Below, one piece after another: positions 45,501-57,361 of a stretch of DNA of 64,000 nt (positions are counted from its first letter, which is position 1; every line of letters starts with the position of its first letter). The DNA lies in the NCBI GenBank assembly GCA_036245805.1, contig BTRK01000002.1:26095067-26159066 (forward strand), given 5' to 3'. Origin of the DNA: Pristionchus mayeri. Its lineage: Eukaryota > Nematoda > Chromadorea > Rhabditida > Neodiplogasteridae. Both the position numbers and the translations under genes were made by a program. Below the pieces are notes generated by a model that was given only the letters and a program-made list of their open reading frames with translations, was not told the origin of the DNA and ran no database searches.

Positions 45501-48386
45501 ATGCCCTTTCCCCTTGAGTCTTCCTCTCTAGTCTTTGCCCTAGTCGCCCCTCCGTCTCTTGTCGATGAAGGGATCTTACCTACCGTCCGGGAACCGGTAG
45601 AGAAGGAAGTGAATGGAGAGGAGGAAAGGAAGGTGAATGGAAATGAAAAGAGAGAGGGGTTGGATAGCGATTATGAAGAGATACTGGAGAATGAGGATCA
45701 AAGGGAGCAGAGAGGTTAATTGTTTTCATGCCATATCTCTTTTACACGATGGAAAACATACTAGACATCTTGTGGACGAAAAATGAAACTTCGAAACCAA
45801 CCTCTTTATTTCTGGAACTCTTTATGGTGTGAGAGTTCGAGATATGAAGAATCGTATTTTTCTGATTCGTGAAAGTCCCCCACAATCAATATTTTGTAGA
45901 CGCCACTTATCCCGATTCAGAAGGCGATAAGAAGATGGAGATAACCATCGATGATGAGGAAATGGAGAAGATGGAGGAAGGAGGAGGGGTAGTCGATCAG
46001 AAGCGTGAGGAATAGTGAGATTGGAGCATCTCTGAATGATCGAATCGGAAATGAGCTATGCAATCTGGGATGTTGCAGGATTGAATAAGGAAGAAGGGAA
46101 GTCGGAGATGTCAGAAGGGAAAATAGAGGAGGAAGTAAAGGAAGTCTCGGAGGGAGGACAGCCAGGTTTATTGTCGACGTTTTTTAACCATTTTTATTTG
46201 TTTATCTTCTTTGGTGAAATAGGGCGAAAATATCGTGTACGTAATCACAACACTATGCTTCATCATTTCATATGATCTAGTTGAATTTCGGACGTTCGAT
46301 CGACTTCTCTTGTTGTCAGTCCCGATCTCAGCGTGAGAGAGACAGTAAAAGAGAAGATGGAGGAAATGCAGAAAGGTACGTGCATTATGGTAAGGAAGGC
46401 TATGCGAAAGTGGTATGCATATTTGATGCAACTAGTACGTAATACACTCGAAAGGACTTTCAGAATTGTCCCCATCCTCGTTCGCCCTTCACTGGAGGAG
46501 TGGGAGTGAAGTGGACAGTGATGATGAAGAAGAAGAGAATGAAGGAAGGGAAGAGGAAAAGGAGATGAAGGAGAAGGGAGAAGAGGGAAGATGGAAGAGA
46601 AGGATAAGGAGAAGGAAGACGAAGACGAAGAGGATGAGATCGAGGAGCATGAGGAGGAGAAAGAGGGAAAGCAGAATAATGAAGAACCAGAAGAAGAGCA
46701 TTTAGGTGCCTGAAATTACTTGGAATAAATGACATATGTTTCGAATGTATTTCCATATAAATTGTCTTTTCCTGACATCAATATTCATCTGAAATATTTG
46801 TTTAGTTCCCGTTCAAGTTCCAGCTTCTATTGACAATTCGGATGTCATTCCGAAATCAGATGAGAAGAGCGATCTAAGAGGTTTGTGTTCCGTCAGAGTT
46901 CCATAATTTGATATGTCGTAAAAAAATGTTTTGTATTCCCTCTTCCATTTCTGAAATCACTAATATTCTCCACGAGTGGATGTTCTTTCAGAAGTCCTTC
47001 TCGTCCCTGAACGGCTGTGGAATAGAAGTCTGGGGGATAGTGATGATGAGGAAGAAGAGAATTAGGAAAGTGAAGATGAGAAGGAGAAGAAGGATGAAGA
47101 GAAGATGTTCGAGGAGAAGGAGGAGGAAGTGGGAGAGGGAAATGAGGAGAACAATGAAGAACCAGAAGAAGAGCATATAGGCACCTTGAATTAATTGTGA
47201 TAAATTACATGTTTACAGTGTTATTCTCGTGTAAATTGCATTTTCGTCCCTTCCCGAAATCACTAATTTTGAGTAGAATCCTCTGAAATAATTGTTCAGT
47301 GCCTGTTCAAGTCCTTGTTTCAGTCGACAATTTCGATTTCATTCTGGTTGTGTTTAGTGAGATATCCATATGTTGCATACGCTTCGGTCGAAACAAAAAT
47401 TACTATTACTTTTCCATATCTAAAAGTAATCAATTGGTTGTTTTTATCAGAAGTCCCTCCCACCCCTGTCCGTCTGTGGAATAGAAGTGAAGTCGATAGT
47501 GACTATTAGGAAGATGAAGAAGAGACTGTGGGAGAGAAGTGGAAGAGGGAAGGATCTGAGAAGAGTGGAGATGAGGAAGAAGAAGGAAGGGAAGAGGAGC
47601 AATCGGGAGTACAAGGAGGTTGCCTAAGAGACTTTCCTACTCTTTCTAATTGGAACATCAATTGTTTTTTTATTGTTGAATTATGTTTCCCAGTTGTCGA
47701 CTTGGCTCCCTCTCCAATCAATAGCGACGTCGTCAGGAAGAGTGAGCAGAAGATTGTGGAAGTGGAGCAGAGAGGTTCGTGGTCTCAGCTAATCTTCATA
47801 ACCGACATTGTTGACCAATGTATCTATGAAATTCTTCTTTCAGAACGTGTCCTCTCTCCTCGCTGGAGTCGATCGAATGTGGTAGATCAAGAGGAAGACG
47901 AGGAGGAATATCGATCGAGCGAGTACAACGAATGGCTGACGAGAACGGGAGCGAAAGGTACAGTACTCGCACAATCTTCGAAAGTTATTTCACATGAAAA
48001 GTGTCGAGAGGGAGGATTGATGTTGCTAATTCAATTTATCAGGCTCATCGGACCATTGTTCTTCAGACTCGGAATCAGAGATAGTCCCGCTTCCCTCGAG
48101 TCTCTCTAATTCCACCTGGGGAATTGGGATTTCGATAGAAGAGAAGGAGGAAGAGACGACGATTGATTATGATGCAATACATAAAGAGATGGGTGGGTTC
48201 GCGCATCTCATCCTCGCACATTATATCGTTTCCTACCGCAATTCAATGATTATCACTTTGCCACACGAAAGCACGTGCTTGAAAACTGATTAGTTTATCT
48301 CAGGGGAGATCTTCACTGAATGAATGATTGCAGAGACTCTTCTCGCGAGTCTTCAGAAGAAGTGCTTCACTCGTCGCACGGTGTGA
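45501..48386 (+). CDS. glutamate-rich protein built from repeated exons
   Basis: No family is recognised. A start at 45501 (MPFPLESSSLVFALVAPPS) leads into acidic sequence. A two-part module recurs at about 46470-46700, 46990-47185 and 47455-47625: a donor-proximal RSEVDSDDEEEE block, and in the first two copies an NNEEPEEEH end. Between them lie PVQVP-type exons (46805 and 47300). Copies 2 and 3 contain TAG after DSDDEEEEN and EVDSDY respectively, so they are decayed or skipped. Better-looking exons follow: 47844-47956 (RVLSPRWSRSNVVDQEEDEEEY), about 48043-48191 (DSESEIVPLPSSLSNSTW... DYDAIHKEM) and 48334-48386 (LLASLQKKCFTRRTV, stop TGA). The last two join in phase. The protein would be intrinsically disordered and strongly acidic. 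Confidence 0.45.
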
Positions 48387-48554
48387 GAAAAAGCAATTTG
48401 TACCTTTGAGAGTCTCTGAACTGTCGTGTACCTAGTGGAAATATAGAAGATTTCCCATTACCATTTGCTGCGTTTTAATGTAATCTTTAGAAGATTGATT
48501 CTTCATTATTGTAGCTGTTGTACTTTATTAAAACGCGTTCTCTGTAAGAGTGCA

Positions 48555-50655
48555 ATGGGTATGGCGCCCTCTACAATGGCTACAAGAAAACTCTTCCCAA
48601 CTCTACGGCAACTCGATTGATCTGCCTCTGGCACTGGCGGAAGGTAAGTACCATTGGATCTGTCTCACTGGCACTTCAAACTTCATTCCCTCTGGCACGA
48701 TTCAGTTCGTGAGGGAGCAAGTGCAGGCGACGTGCAAGGATAACAAGGAGCGAGGGAGGTCAATGCGACCATTCAGAAGTTGAGTGGAATCCTCGACCGA
48801 GGAGAGTTCCACTACGAAATATCACGCCATTCACGAGAAAATCGAGCTAGATTCGCCATTCTTGGGAATGGAGGGGGAATCGTGAAATGAGTTTTAACCG
48901 GTTTTGGCCGCCCTGAGGCATGCCTGAGTGCCCTCCGAAGTCTCATTGTTCAGACTTCATTTTGAAGCTCCCTACGTAGGGTCGGATTCCGGCACCTCCC
49001 TCTTTGAAAGCAGTTTTCTTGGTTACGGTGAAAGATAGAGTAAAAATGACTTCTGAGTGACCCCAACTCATTTTTTGAGCTCTATCGATCTATGTCGATC
49101 ATTTTGTCTGAAAGTTAATTTTAACATCAGTACATTGTATGTCAATTTTCTCAAAAATGTAGGTCAAGCAGCAGCTCAAATTTGAATAGTAGATGCAGCT
49201 CAGCGAGAGCTTTCGAAAGAGGGGCTTGCGAAAAAAATGCGGGCACGGTGGTGAGATTCTCATCCTTTTAACTGCGTAGGGAAGTACTTCGAAGGGAAGT
49301 ACAGACTCATGGAAAACTATAAGCGCCATCGATCAGGGATTTCTGGATACAAGGATCAGAGGGAGAAGATAGAGAGGACTACTAGGACGACGTGGAAGAT
49401 TCAATCGGAGAAGGGAGATGCAGAGTACATCGTCACTGATAAGGGAAGCGACTGCGAGGAGACGAACCTCCATTGTTACGGGTTAGTCATTATCGAAATG
49501 ACCATTCGCAATTGCTCCTTATCGCACAGACTCTCCCTCTTTCTATTGCATTGTATGGATCCTCTCATTTCCGTTCCAGTTGTCCTTCGTGCCCCAGAAG
49601 ATTCGATTTTTGATGTCCAGATGGCAGAAAGGGAGGCATCTGCTGCAAGCATGTCCATGCCTGTCCCTCTTCTCCTCTCATCAAGGTGCTCATCCTCTTC
49701 CACTTCAATCCTAACTGCCTATTCACTCCACTTCACCCCCTTTCAATCACTCATTCACATGCCGATGCTCTTCCTGCAGTCACCCCAATCATCCAGGAGC
49801 AGAGGATTGCTGATATCGACATAACTCACGACTACGCTCCTCAAATCGGACAGGTTTGCACTCACGTATCCTCTTCTCTACAACGCTCAGTTGAATGGCA
49901 TTGTTGCAGGTCGAGATGGACCATCAGATACTCGAGGTCAACGTGGACGAGGAGGAAGAGAGGGAACGACAGAGGAAGGAGCAAGAAACAGCCACTACAT
50001 ATGCAGAAGCATATCTGCTATGCCTTTTCAATCTAGGCTTGGGTACTGTAAGAAGGACTCCAATAATGCACCTCACTTCCCATTGAGAACACCTGTCTCC
50101 GGTTGTTGGTAGACAATTCATAATTTCAGCTGCTGAATGAATCAAAGCGACGACTGGATCGTACAAAGAGGAACAACAATGGAGACTTCATCTACGCCTT
50201 CGTCAATGGTCTGACATGGACATGGTCGTGAGAGAGGCGATGGAGCAATTGGACGAGTTGGGTGGGAGAGGAAACGTGTCTCGTCCCAACAGAGCCAGAG
50301 GGAACGTCAGATTCCAGCCTGACACAATAGGAAAGGTGGGGAACAATTGAGTAGTGTGAGAAAGAATGGAGATGATTGGTTACAAAGAGGTCGTCGTCCC
50401 ATCGAAGAATCCTCCTCCCATCCTCGGGCCACTCTCGCTCCAGATCAACTGCAGATCTGCAACGTCTGTCTTCAACAAGTTGCCCCCAGAAGAAGAGAGA
50501 GAGAGAAGAGAGGGGGGAGTTGTGAGGGAATGGAGATGGAAGAGGACGATGGACAGGACCACTGGTCGCAGTGTATTCATTGTGATATCTGGACTTGTGC
50601 TAAGGGATCCATGTGCGAAGGTTGTAGAAACGGCAGTGTGGGCATGGAGATGTAG
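48555..50655 (+). CDS. FLYWCH-like protein with C-terminal cysteine cluster
   Basis: The first part (48555-48640) reads GALYNGYKKTLPNS then RLICLWHWR, resembling the FLYWCH zinc-finger opening (G-x-LYNGY...R-L-x-C...W). Later pieces with splice sites: 49308-about 49480 (MENYKRHRSGISGYKDQREK), 49780-49852 (VTPIIQEQRIADIDITHDYA), 49910-about 50046 (VEMDHQILEVNVDEEEERER), 50132-about 50210, about 50227-50335, and the last exon to the stop at 50653-50655. That last exon has QICNVCLQQV, then WSQCIHCDIWTCAKGSMCEGC: eight Cys in C-x2-C spacing, a likely zinc-binding end. FLYWCH proteins are DNA-binding and include both host regulators and transposon-derived genes. The first intron region carries a dispersed repeat. 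Exon borders in the 5' half are loose. Confidence 0.45.
48835..49190. repeat. dispersed repeat related to the 40.3-41.3 kb foldback
   Basis: It is homologous to 40311-40665: it shares TCACGAGA(A/G)AATCGAGCT, GAGCTCTATCGATCTATGT and CATTTTGTCTGAAAGT in the same order. Only one arm is present here. Confidence 0.75.
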
Positions 50656-51602
50656 GAGTAGCTGTAGTTGAATGTTAAATGTTGTTGTTCGACCACTCAG
50701 TGTTGCATCTCCATCTAGCCATTGTCGAGAGCAGTCATTGATACTTGCTGCATTTTTTATTCAGGATGCTGTCATTCCGAAAATGATCTACGTCGACTCT
50801 TTTTTCCGATGAATAGACCAGTTTCACTGTGACGTTTCCACTTGAGGTTGTGCTTGAGTGAAGAAGCTCACAAGAGCATAGGTACTCATTAGGCTCAACC
50901 ATGTCACTGCGTTCTACGAGGGGGGAGTGAGAAAAGAGAGCGCAGAGAAAGAGAAATTCGCATGGCTCAGTGGGTAGAGGCGCGTACAACCTGCCCTCCG
51001 ATCACCGTGAGTTCGAACCCCCTCTCTGCCATCTTTTGCAAAATTCGCCAGGTTTATCATTTTTTTCGAATTAAAATAAAAATTCTTGTTCCTTTCTCTT
51101 TCCAGCTTTGTGATACATGACAAAATGTTTCTCGATGCAATGACATCTTCAAAAGATTTATTACAGTATCGTATCATATATGAACAAACAGAACTCTGTT
51201 GATTACACGGGATGATTCAACAAACATTGACAAGATAGGACATGACAGGACAATTTCTTTAAAATTTCACAGGCATAAAGATGAATTTTGTGAGATCTAT
51301 TAGCGGGGACAAGTAAATTACATGAAATAGTATTTAGTACAAGATGTGCTTTATTAGCCGGATTGATCTAATCGAGATTCTAACGCTCATATAGTACCCT
51401 CAATCTACACACTTCTCTTTTCATTCTCCAGACAGGCCGGAGAGAGCTGGAGGACCTCCCACTTACTGCATGTAGTTGCGCTTGTAGCACATCCAGCCTC
51501 ATCGAAAAGGCCTCCCTCACTGCGCTGTACGCGCTGAAATATAGTAAACAGTTGCGCAATTATTAACTTTCTTTTCTATTCCGGTTCCGCACATACTTAG
51601 AC
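50656..51602. other. intergenic region with one candidate exon
   Basis: It contains a tRNA-like sequence (50964-51034) and, on the minus strand at about 51471-51540, an exon-like piece (AYSAVREAFSMRLDVLQAQLHA, with acceptor and a gtaagt donor). That piece may be a downstream exon of the 564-codon gene. Confidence 0.3.
50964..51034 (+). repeat. tRNA-like sequence (SINE-like), copy 3
   Basis: GGCTCAGTGGGTAGAGGC is a good A-box/D-arm and GTGAGTTCGAACCCC a B-box. The T-stem and acceptor stem do not pair properly, so a functional tRNA is unlikely. Confidence 0.45.
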
Positions 51603-53297
51603 TTAATTTTTAAAAAAAATATGCCGAAAAAAATAGATGACCAACCACGTGTCGAATCTCTTCAGAACCCGAAGAGACCACTTCTCCTCGAATGAAGAGG
51701 GCAACGAGTCCGGGCTAACCCTGAGGGATTGATATTTGCAATTAAAAGGCGCGATTTCAAATCGATAATGTTTATGTTTATTGCACCATATTTTAATTAC
51801 TCGCGTGTGTAAGGTACAGAAGTCGTGGCAGATGGGCGTTAGCTTTCTATCTGATGCACTAATATGGGTTGTTACAGTGCCAATGCATGCCTCACATCCC
51901 ACATTTTTTTCTGAATCCCAATATATAAGTATATCACTAGCAGAACTGACCGTAGGGTGATTGAAGAAGAAGGTGAATGCCCATCCGTCGGAGAGACAGG
52001 AGTGGAGGAGACAGATGGACCTCTCTCTCCCTATCCGATCTCTCTCCCTATCCGTAGCTGCGCCCTTTGCGGCTTTCCTATATCTATTCGCGCTCTTGAT
52101 AATCCCCCTTAGCGTGCGCATATTGAAATTACCCGATGCGTCTTGAGCGGATGAGAGTACAGCGGGATCCGTTGAAAAGGTATGCTGGCAGAGGTAGCAA
52201 GGGAATGTAGATGATGCGCCACCGTGGCCATATAGCATGCATAGCGCCTTAATATCAGCAGCAACAAACCAGCGGATAAGCACGGGCGAGCCTCTTCTCT
52301 CAATGAATCGGCAAGACATAAGCTGATTGAGCAGTTTACCCATCGTAATAACAGAATTCTCGCGGCTCTCATCACCTGCGTGATAGACAAGGGGGTAAAG
52401 ATTGAAGGGGCTATTGCATTTGTTGGTATCGCACCTTCCAACCTTAGCCTTAGTGCTGCCCCCTCCTCTATCGATTGTTACCATCATCCAGCACTCATTC
52501 TCGTAATTAGGTGGCGTGTTTTCAAAGATAGGGCATTCGTCATTACCACTCATAACATACTGGAGGATATCCGTCGGATTGCGGGCAGCTACAACGGGTA
52601 GCAATTCGAGAGGAGAAGTGGTACTAACACGAAGCATTTCATAGCGCAGCTTGTAAAGATCTCGGATCTCAGTGCGCATTTTGCTGTCATGCTTCCATAC
52701 AGCAGTCTTTGATGGGAGCAGACTGCCAGAGTTATTCATTACGTTGATAATAGACTGCACGTCGCGCCACGATTGCCCGCTCATTTTGAAGAGTCGAAAC
52801 ACTTCCTGGAGAGGAACCACAGGAAATATAGACTTGCCAGATAGAGATAAGCTAATTGCATTAAGGACGGAGACTAGCTCATTATGGTCGATAGGACCTT
52901 GTGTCTCTCCAAGCATGAAATACCGCATGTATTTGACAGCATTGCCAACGCGCTCTGACTTTTGCGGTCGCGGGAAATTGGAGTAAGGAGCAGTAAATAG
53001 AGGCGCTCCTCCCAGATCGGACCAATTAGAAATAGCAGTTTGCATTCCAGCCGGAGGATTATTGAGAAAGCGCTTTCTACTAGCAAATGCGTGATCAGAA
53101 GATGGAGCTGCAACGACATCGCAGGGCACTTTACGATGTGCCCGTTTATCAGCTAATCGATTCTGATATATCTCAAGTAATTCCCGAATAGTTACATTCT
53201 CATCCTTGACTTCCGCCAACTCCCGTTCTAACTCGGGGCATTTTTTGCATAAGTCCTCCCGAATAACGCGCACAGTAACATTTCGATTTCCCCACAT
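51603..53297 (-). CDS. 564-codon intronless ORF, probable mobile-element or multicopy family
   Basis: This is the longest uninterrupted frame in the window: ATG at 53295-53297, stop near 51603. An N-terminal acidic, coiled-coil-like segment (ELERELAEVKDENVTIRELL) is followed by a mixed alpha/beta body. Notable blocks are MMVTIDRGGGSTKAKVG, SPFNLYPLVYHAGD, RWFVAADIKALCMLYGHGG, SSTFPCYLC and CGEAC-like cysteines late on. I recall similar GG-x-K and GHxGASSxxPCxxC blocks in repetitive metazoan ORFs of unknown transposon type, but I cannot assign a superfamily. The Asp residues in VTIDRGGG and VAADIKALC are candidate catalytic positions. The lack of introns contrasts with every host gene around it. 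No terminal repeats were found. Confidence 0.55.
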   Translation of the reverse strand: MWGNRNVTVRVIREDLCKKCPELERELAEVKDENVTIRELLEIYQNRLADKRAHRKVPCDVVAAPSSDHAFASRKRFLNNPPAGMQTAISNWSDLGGAPLFTAPYSNFPRPQKSERVGNAVKYMRYFMLGETQGPIDHNELVSVLNAISLSLSGKSIFPVVPLQEVFRLFKMSGQSWRDVQSIINVMNNSGSLLPSKTAVWKHDSKMRTEIRDLYKLRYEMLRVSTTSPLELLPVVAARNPTDILQYVMSGNDECPIFENTPPNYENECWMMVTIDRGGGSTKAKVGRCDTNKCNSPFNLYPLVYHAGDESRENSVITMGKLLNQLMSCRFIERRGSPVLIRWFVAADIKALCMLYGHGGASSTFPCYLCQHTFSTDPAVLSSAQDASGNFNMRTLRGIIKSANRYRKAAKGAATDRERDRIGRERSICLLHSCLSDGWAFTFFFNHPTVSSASDILIYWDSEKNVGCEACIGTVTTHISASDRKLTPICHDFCTLHTRVIKIWCNKHKHYRFEIAPFNCKYQSLRVSPDSLPSSFEEKWSLRVLKRFDTWLVIYFFRHIFFKN

Positions 53298-53372
53298 CGC
53301 ACTGATTGCTTGTTATCACACTCTTAAGAGTAGACAATACCACTTCTTGCGATTAGTAGATAATGCAAGTAC

Positions 53373-53521
53373 CTGATAGATTCCTCGTCCTCATCTCCTG
53401 AAGGCGGGGAGGCGGGAAGGAGGGAGGGCGGGTGGGCGAGCGGGAGGGCGTCGGAGAGATCTAAAGTCGCAGCATTACATAAGCAACATCCGACAAAAAC
53501 GCTAAGCGCTAATGCAATCAT
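53373..53521 (-). CDS. first exon of a possible small secreted protein
   Basis: It starts ATG at 53519-53521, and MIALALSVFVGCCLCNA looks like a signal peptide with cleavage after NA. A proline- and acid-rich segment (ALPLAHPPSLLPASPPSGDEDEE) follows. A donor at AG|gtactt near 53372 suggests splicing. No family is recognised. Confidence 0.3.
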
Positions 53522-54656
53522 TCAGTTATGTAGCAATCATAGTCATTAGATGAGGTCTATCTTCAACAATTAAAAATAAATATAGAGCAATAAATTTGTA
53601 ACAACAGCTATTTTTTTATCTTGTAGTGAAAAAAACGATTACCTCGAGACTCGGCGAGTAGCGAAGCGACGTCGAGCGACTCCCTCTACGTCTACTCCGT
53701 GCTGTAATTATTTAAAATATGTTTAAGGTGAAATATCGTTAAAATACTACGAAAAAAAATGAACAAGAAATCCAAAAAAAGGAGGAAGAGAGTGGACTGC
53801 TTAGAATGGTAATCCGCCGCGTATAATGGTTCCATCAGCTAGGGAATCTATAGCGGCGCTACCAATCAAGCAATGAAAACAATTTACACGACAATTAAAT
53901 AGCAAAAATGCCGTTATTAATTAAGAAATCGCTGAGAAAGCACAAAATCACAATGGTCCAAAAATAGGTCACTTGGCAAGTTGCCAAAACGGTCGCATAT
54001 CCTGCACGGAACTTTTCTATGGGCTCTTTCAGAACGCAGTGCATGTGCGATGAATATTATTAAAATAATTGTATTATGATAATTAAATATATTTTATTCA
54101 ATTAAAATAAATATAAAGTAAGCAGAAAGAAGGAGTGTGCCCCACCTTGGACTAGGGTACTGTAAGCCGCTTGATACTAACGTCCGGCATTTTTTCTCAA
54201 GTCTTTTTTCCACTGTGGCCGTGGTCTGGTATTTTTCCGTGTCTATCTGAATTATGTCGAGAAACAACATATCTGAATGTTGTTTCTACACATTCGCCAT
54301 CCTTCCGTACGGGTAGATCAAGGGACGGGGTCGGCGTATTGATCCATGCCTCGATCGCACCCTCTTCCCATCTTCCTCCCTTCATTTCCTCCAAGTAAAC
54401 AACAAAGCGCGTGCGTCTCTCCGCTCTCGCTGATATCTACTATTTCTGGCTAATTATGTTCGTTTACTGTCCTCACGAGCCACTCAATGCACTTTCCCCC
54501 CAGTATTGTACTATAGATTTATTTATTTCAAACGCGTTCCCTAATCTTTGTCGTTTCCGCTTTGTTGTGAATCTGCTAATGCATTGCCCATGTCGCTTAT
54601 TTGTCGATCATAATGGATGGATTGGTTGAGGGGAAGCAGACTAAGAGCGAGCAGCG
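53522..54656. other. intergenic region
   Basis: No exon is recognised. It is AT-rich to about 54120; beyond that only short open frames on both strands are seen. Confidence 0.35.
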
Positions 54657-56441
54657 ATGATTCCTTCAGTGTCCATTCTCATGGCGCGTCTCGGAGAGAA
54701 GACGAGAGAGGAGACGGAGAAGAAGGGTGAGCCATTTATTGATTGACGGCTACTGGCTGCTAGTTGAATTTTCAAACCGGTGGTTTAGACGCTTATCTAG
54801 TTTCCTAGTTACTTGTTGTGCTTTGGGAACGAATGAATGAATGAATGAATGGTAGCTGCGTATTTTTGAGCTCCTTTGGCACGCAGTTCGTTGTTTTTCG
54901 CCTTTTGCATGCCCACCACTGCTCTCCACTTGCAATTACACGACTATTGTCCACCAAATGCATTTACTATTGCACTCGTCTATGTTGATAATTGTCTCTT
55001 CAGTTCCTGTTTCCGTGTGCTCGTGGCCGGATGAGCTGGAGGGCAATTGCATCCTCTCCGTCGAAGGAACGGAAGTATTCGTGAATAAGACGGTGAGGAA
55101 GATGGAATCGATTGGAAACACCGTAATCCTTGCATTACAGTACCTCTCGATGTACTCGCCCTTCTTCCATCGTATGTTCTATGGCGACTACGAAGAACGA
55201 GCGAGCGGTCGCTACAATGTATGAGATACCGTAATCATTCATCTCGTAATCTTCCTGTATTTAGGTGGGAGGAGTGGACGCAGATGCATTCATTGAGATG
55301 CTACGAGTGATTCTCCCGACGAGAAAGCCTATCGATGGTGAGTAGTAGGGTTGGCTATTTGGAGCGGAATCGCGATATCGCAATTCTGTTCCAAATAGTG
55401 AGTAAAACACCGATTATAGTATACTGTAGCTCGACATCATTCTCAAACACAATCAACTTTTCTTCAGAGAATAACGTCGAATCTCTCCTGGTGATTGCCG
55501 ATCAATTCATGATGGACCATCTCAGGGCGTAAGTGGTTGATATTTTATATCTCATCTATCTTTCTTCTTCAGTGAGTGCATCTCTTTCCTCTGCTCTGAC
55601 ACGGAGGCTGCCAAGTCCATCTCGTGTGTCATCCTTATCGTACTCGCCTTCCGATACGGAATCGATGAGCTCAAGGTACGGTATGACTAGTGATACGATA
55701 GGGGTAAATGGGGGTACGGTTGATGGATGATATCGATTGCAGTCGCGGACACTCGCTCGTCTCTCGACGAAACGGGCGTATGGCATCCCGTGCTGCGCCC
55801 ATCGCCGCTGCTTCACCTCCCTGGGGTGCGCTTATTCTTATTCATTTAACATTGTTAAATACTGTATCCAATCGATTACTCTGTGCCCACTTGATCTAGT
55901 TTTGAAGTGGCAGTTTGTAGTTTAACATGGATTTTGAATCTGTGATTCTCTTTCTCTTCTCCAGGAATCATCCCCGCTGCAATGAACTGGATGAGGAGGC
56001 TCGCACGTGGCTCTTCAATCACGTCTCCTCCACTCGTCCCTCCACCCACAAGAAGGTACGGTAGTGAAGGGTTAGAGGGGTGGTTACGGTAGCTACCCAG
56101 AAGGAGATCACTTTAGAGCAAGTAGAACGTCCCTTAAAGTTACCCAACAAGGACGCAATTAACCCATTATTTTTTGTTCTCCATCGAATAGCCGATGGTT
56201 GAATTAGTAGAGAATGAATATATAAAAATGCTAAAAAATCAATAATAGCCTCAAGGGAAAGCCGGAAATATATTCCCGCGCTCTCTCACTTTTGCATACT
56301 CTCTCGTACACTACGGGATCAGGGTGAGATCAGGGTTCCGTCCTTGTTGAGTAACTTTAATGGTGGCCGTTCCAGATTCTGTGCAACAAACGGTGTCGCC
56401 ACTTCGAGTGTGCGTGCAGGAAGCCGAGAGGAGTACGGTAG
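54657..56441 (+). CDS. BTB/POZ domain protein, copy 1
   Basis: Exons: 54657-54726, 55004-55092, 55141-55218, 55265-55337, 55468-55528, 55573-55675, 55743-about 55829, 55975-56055 and 56376-56441 (stop TAG). The BTB fold is clear: [70 protein letters not shown] and ECISFL. The C-terminal part has NELDEEARTWLFNHV and a cysteine motif ILCNKRCRHFECACRK. Nematode BTB proteins often act as Cullin-3 substrate adaptors; no MATH domain is seen. Exons 2, 3 and 4 have the same lengths (89, 78, 73) as in the copy at 57362, so the genes are tandem duplicates. The exon 55743 reading is unsure. The last intron carries a TTAA-flanked MITE. Confidence 0.75.
56135..56361. mobile_element. MITE with TTAA flanks
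   Basis: Inverted ends AGTTAC(C/T)CAACAAGGACG are each flanked by TTAA. About 220 bases in total, in the last intron of BTB copy 1. A TTAA target suggests a piggyBac- or Kolobok-type parent. Confidence 0.75.
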
Positions 56442-57361
56442 ACTACCGTGTCCCGCACCGTCACCCCATCCATCTCCCTATCGTAACTCCCTACTGCAAT
56501 ATGATCAGAAGTACTAACCATCCGTTTGCTCTTGTTTTGCTTCTCTATATCCGTTCTCGTTTCACAACCATCCCAACTGTTGCGGATCGAATTCTTCCCC
56601 TGTTACCTATCGAATACATAGAATAACCGAATGAGTCAGTGCTCACTGCATAACTATTACTATGTTAGATAGGATCTGTAATAATTCGCATACTTTTGTA
56701 TATATCAGTGTCACATAGTGCTGCTATTGTGCAGTCAATTTGAAGTTGTATTTATTGTATTAATAATTGCCTCCAAGGTAGGTCAAAGACCTCATTATTA
56801 TTTGGTCCATTCGAAGCGAAGTTTGTGCATTGTTTCTGCACGTTTTATTTCTTCTCCTCACCTTTATAACATGCGAACATTTTTGATGAAGTTTACAATC
56901 CTGTCAGTGTGTCTCGACTCTTTGTTCTGGTTTTTAACCGCACTGATCATACCTGAAACTAAGATTGAGGATGTTTCATCAGCTAACTCATCTTGTCTAT
57001 GTATTTTTCTGATCTGTCTGTGCATAGAATTGAAGCACCATCACGCCAATCTTTGTTCTCCTTTGCTTCATTCTCTCATATCGATCAGGTCGAGAGTCTA
57101 GCGTATCTATTGATTTGCGTGCTTACCATTTCTCATATTTTACACGGCCTCTACCCCTTTCTGAAAAAAAAAACAACAGCGCTATGCAACGATGACCGTT
57201 CGCGATCGTATCTCTAGATGTTTATTAGGTATTAGTATTATTTGTTACCACACTTTAGATGATTACGCTACTTTTCCGGTCACACACATTCTTTACCTGA
57301 ACATTCAATGTGCTCAATTATATCATTCTCTTGAGGTGAGGCAGAGTAGGAGAGAGGAGCG
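56442..57361. other. spacer between the BTB genes
   Basis: No exon is recognised; AT-rich 3' and promoter sequence. Confidence 0.35.

Noticed and set aside
50964..51034. Functional tRNA gene
   Set aside because: The D-arm and B box are good, but the acceptor and T stems do not pair.
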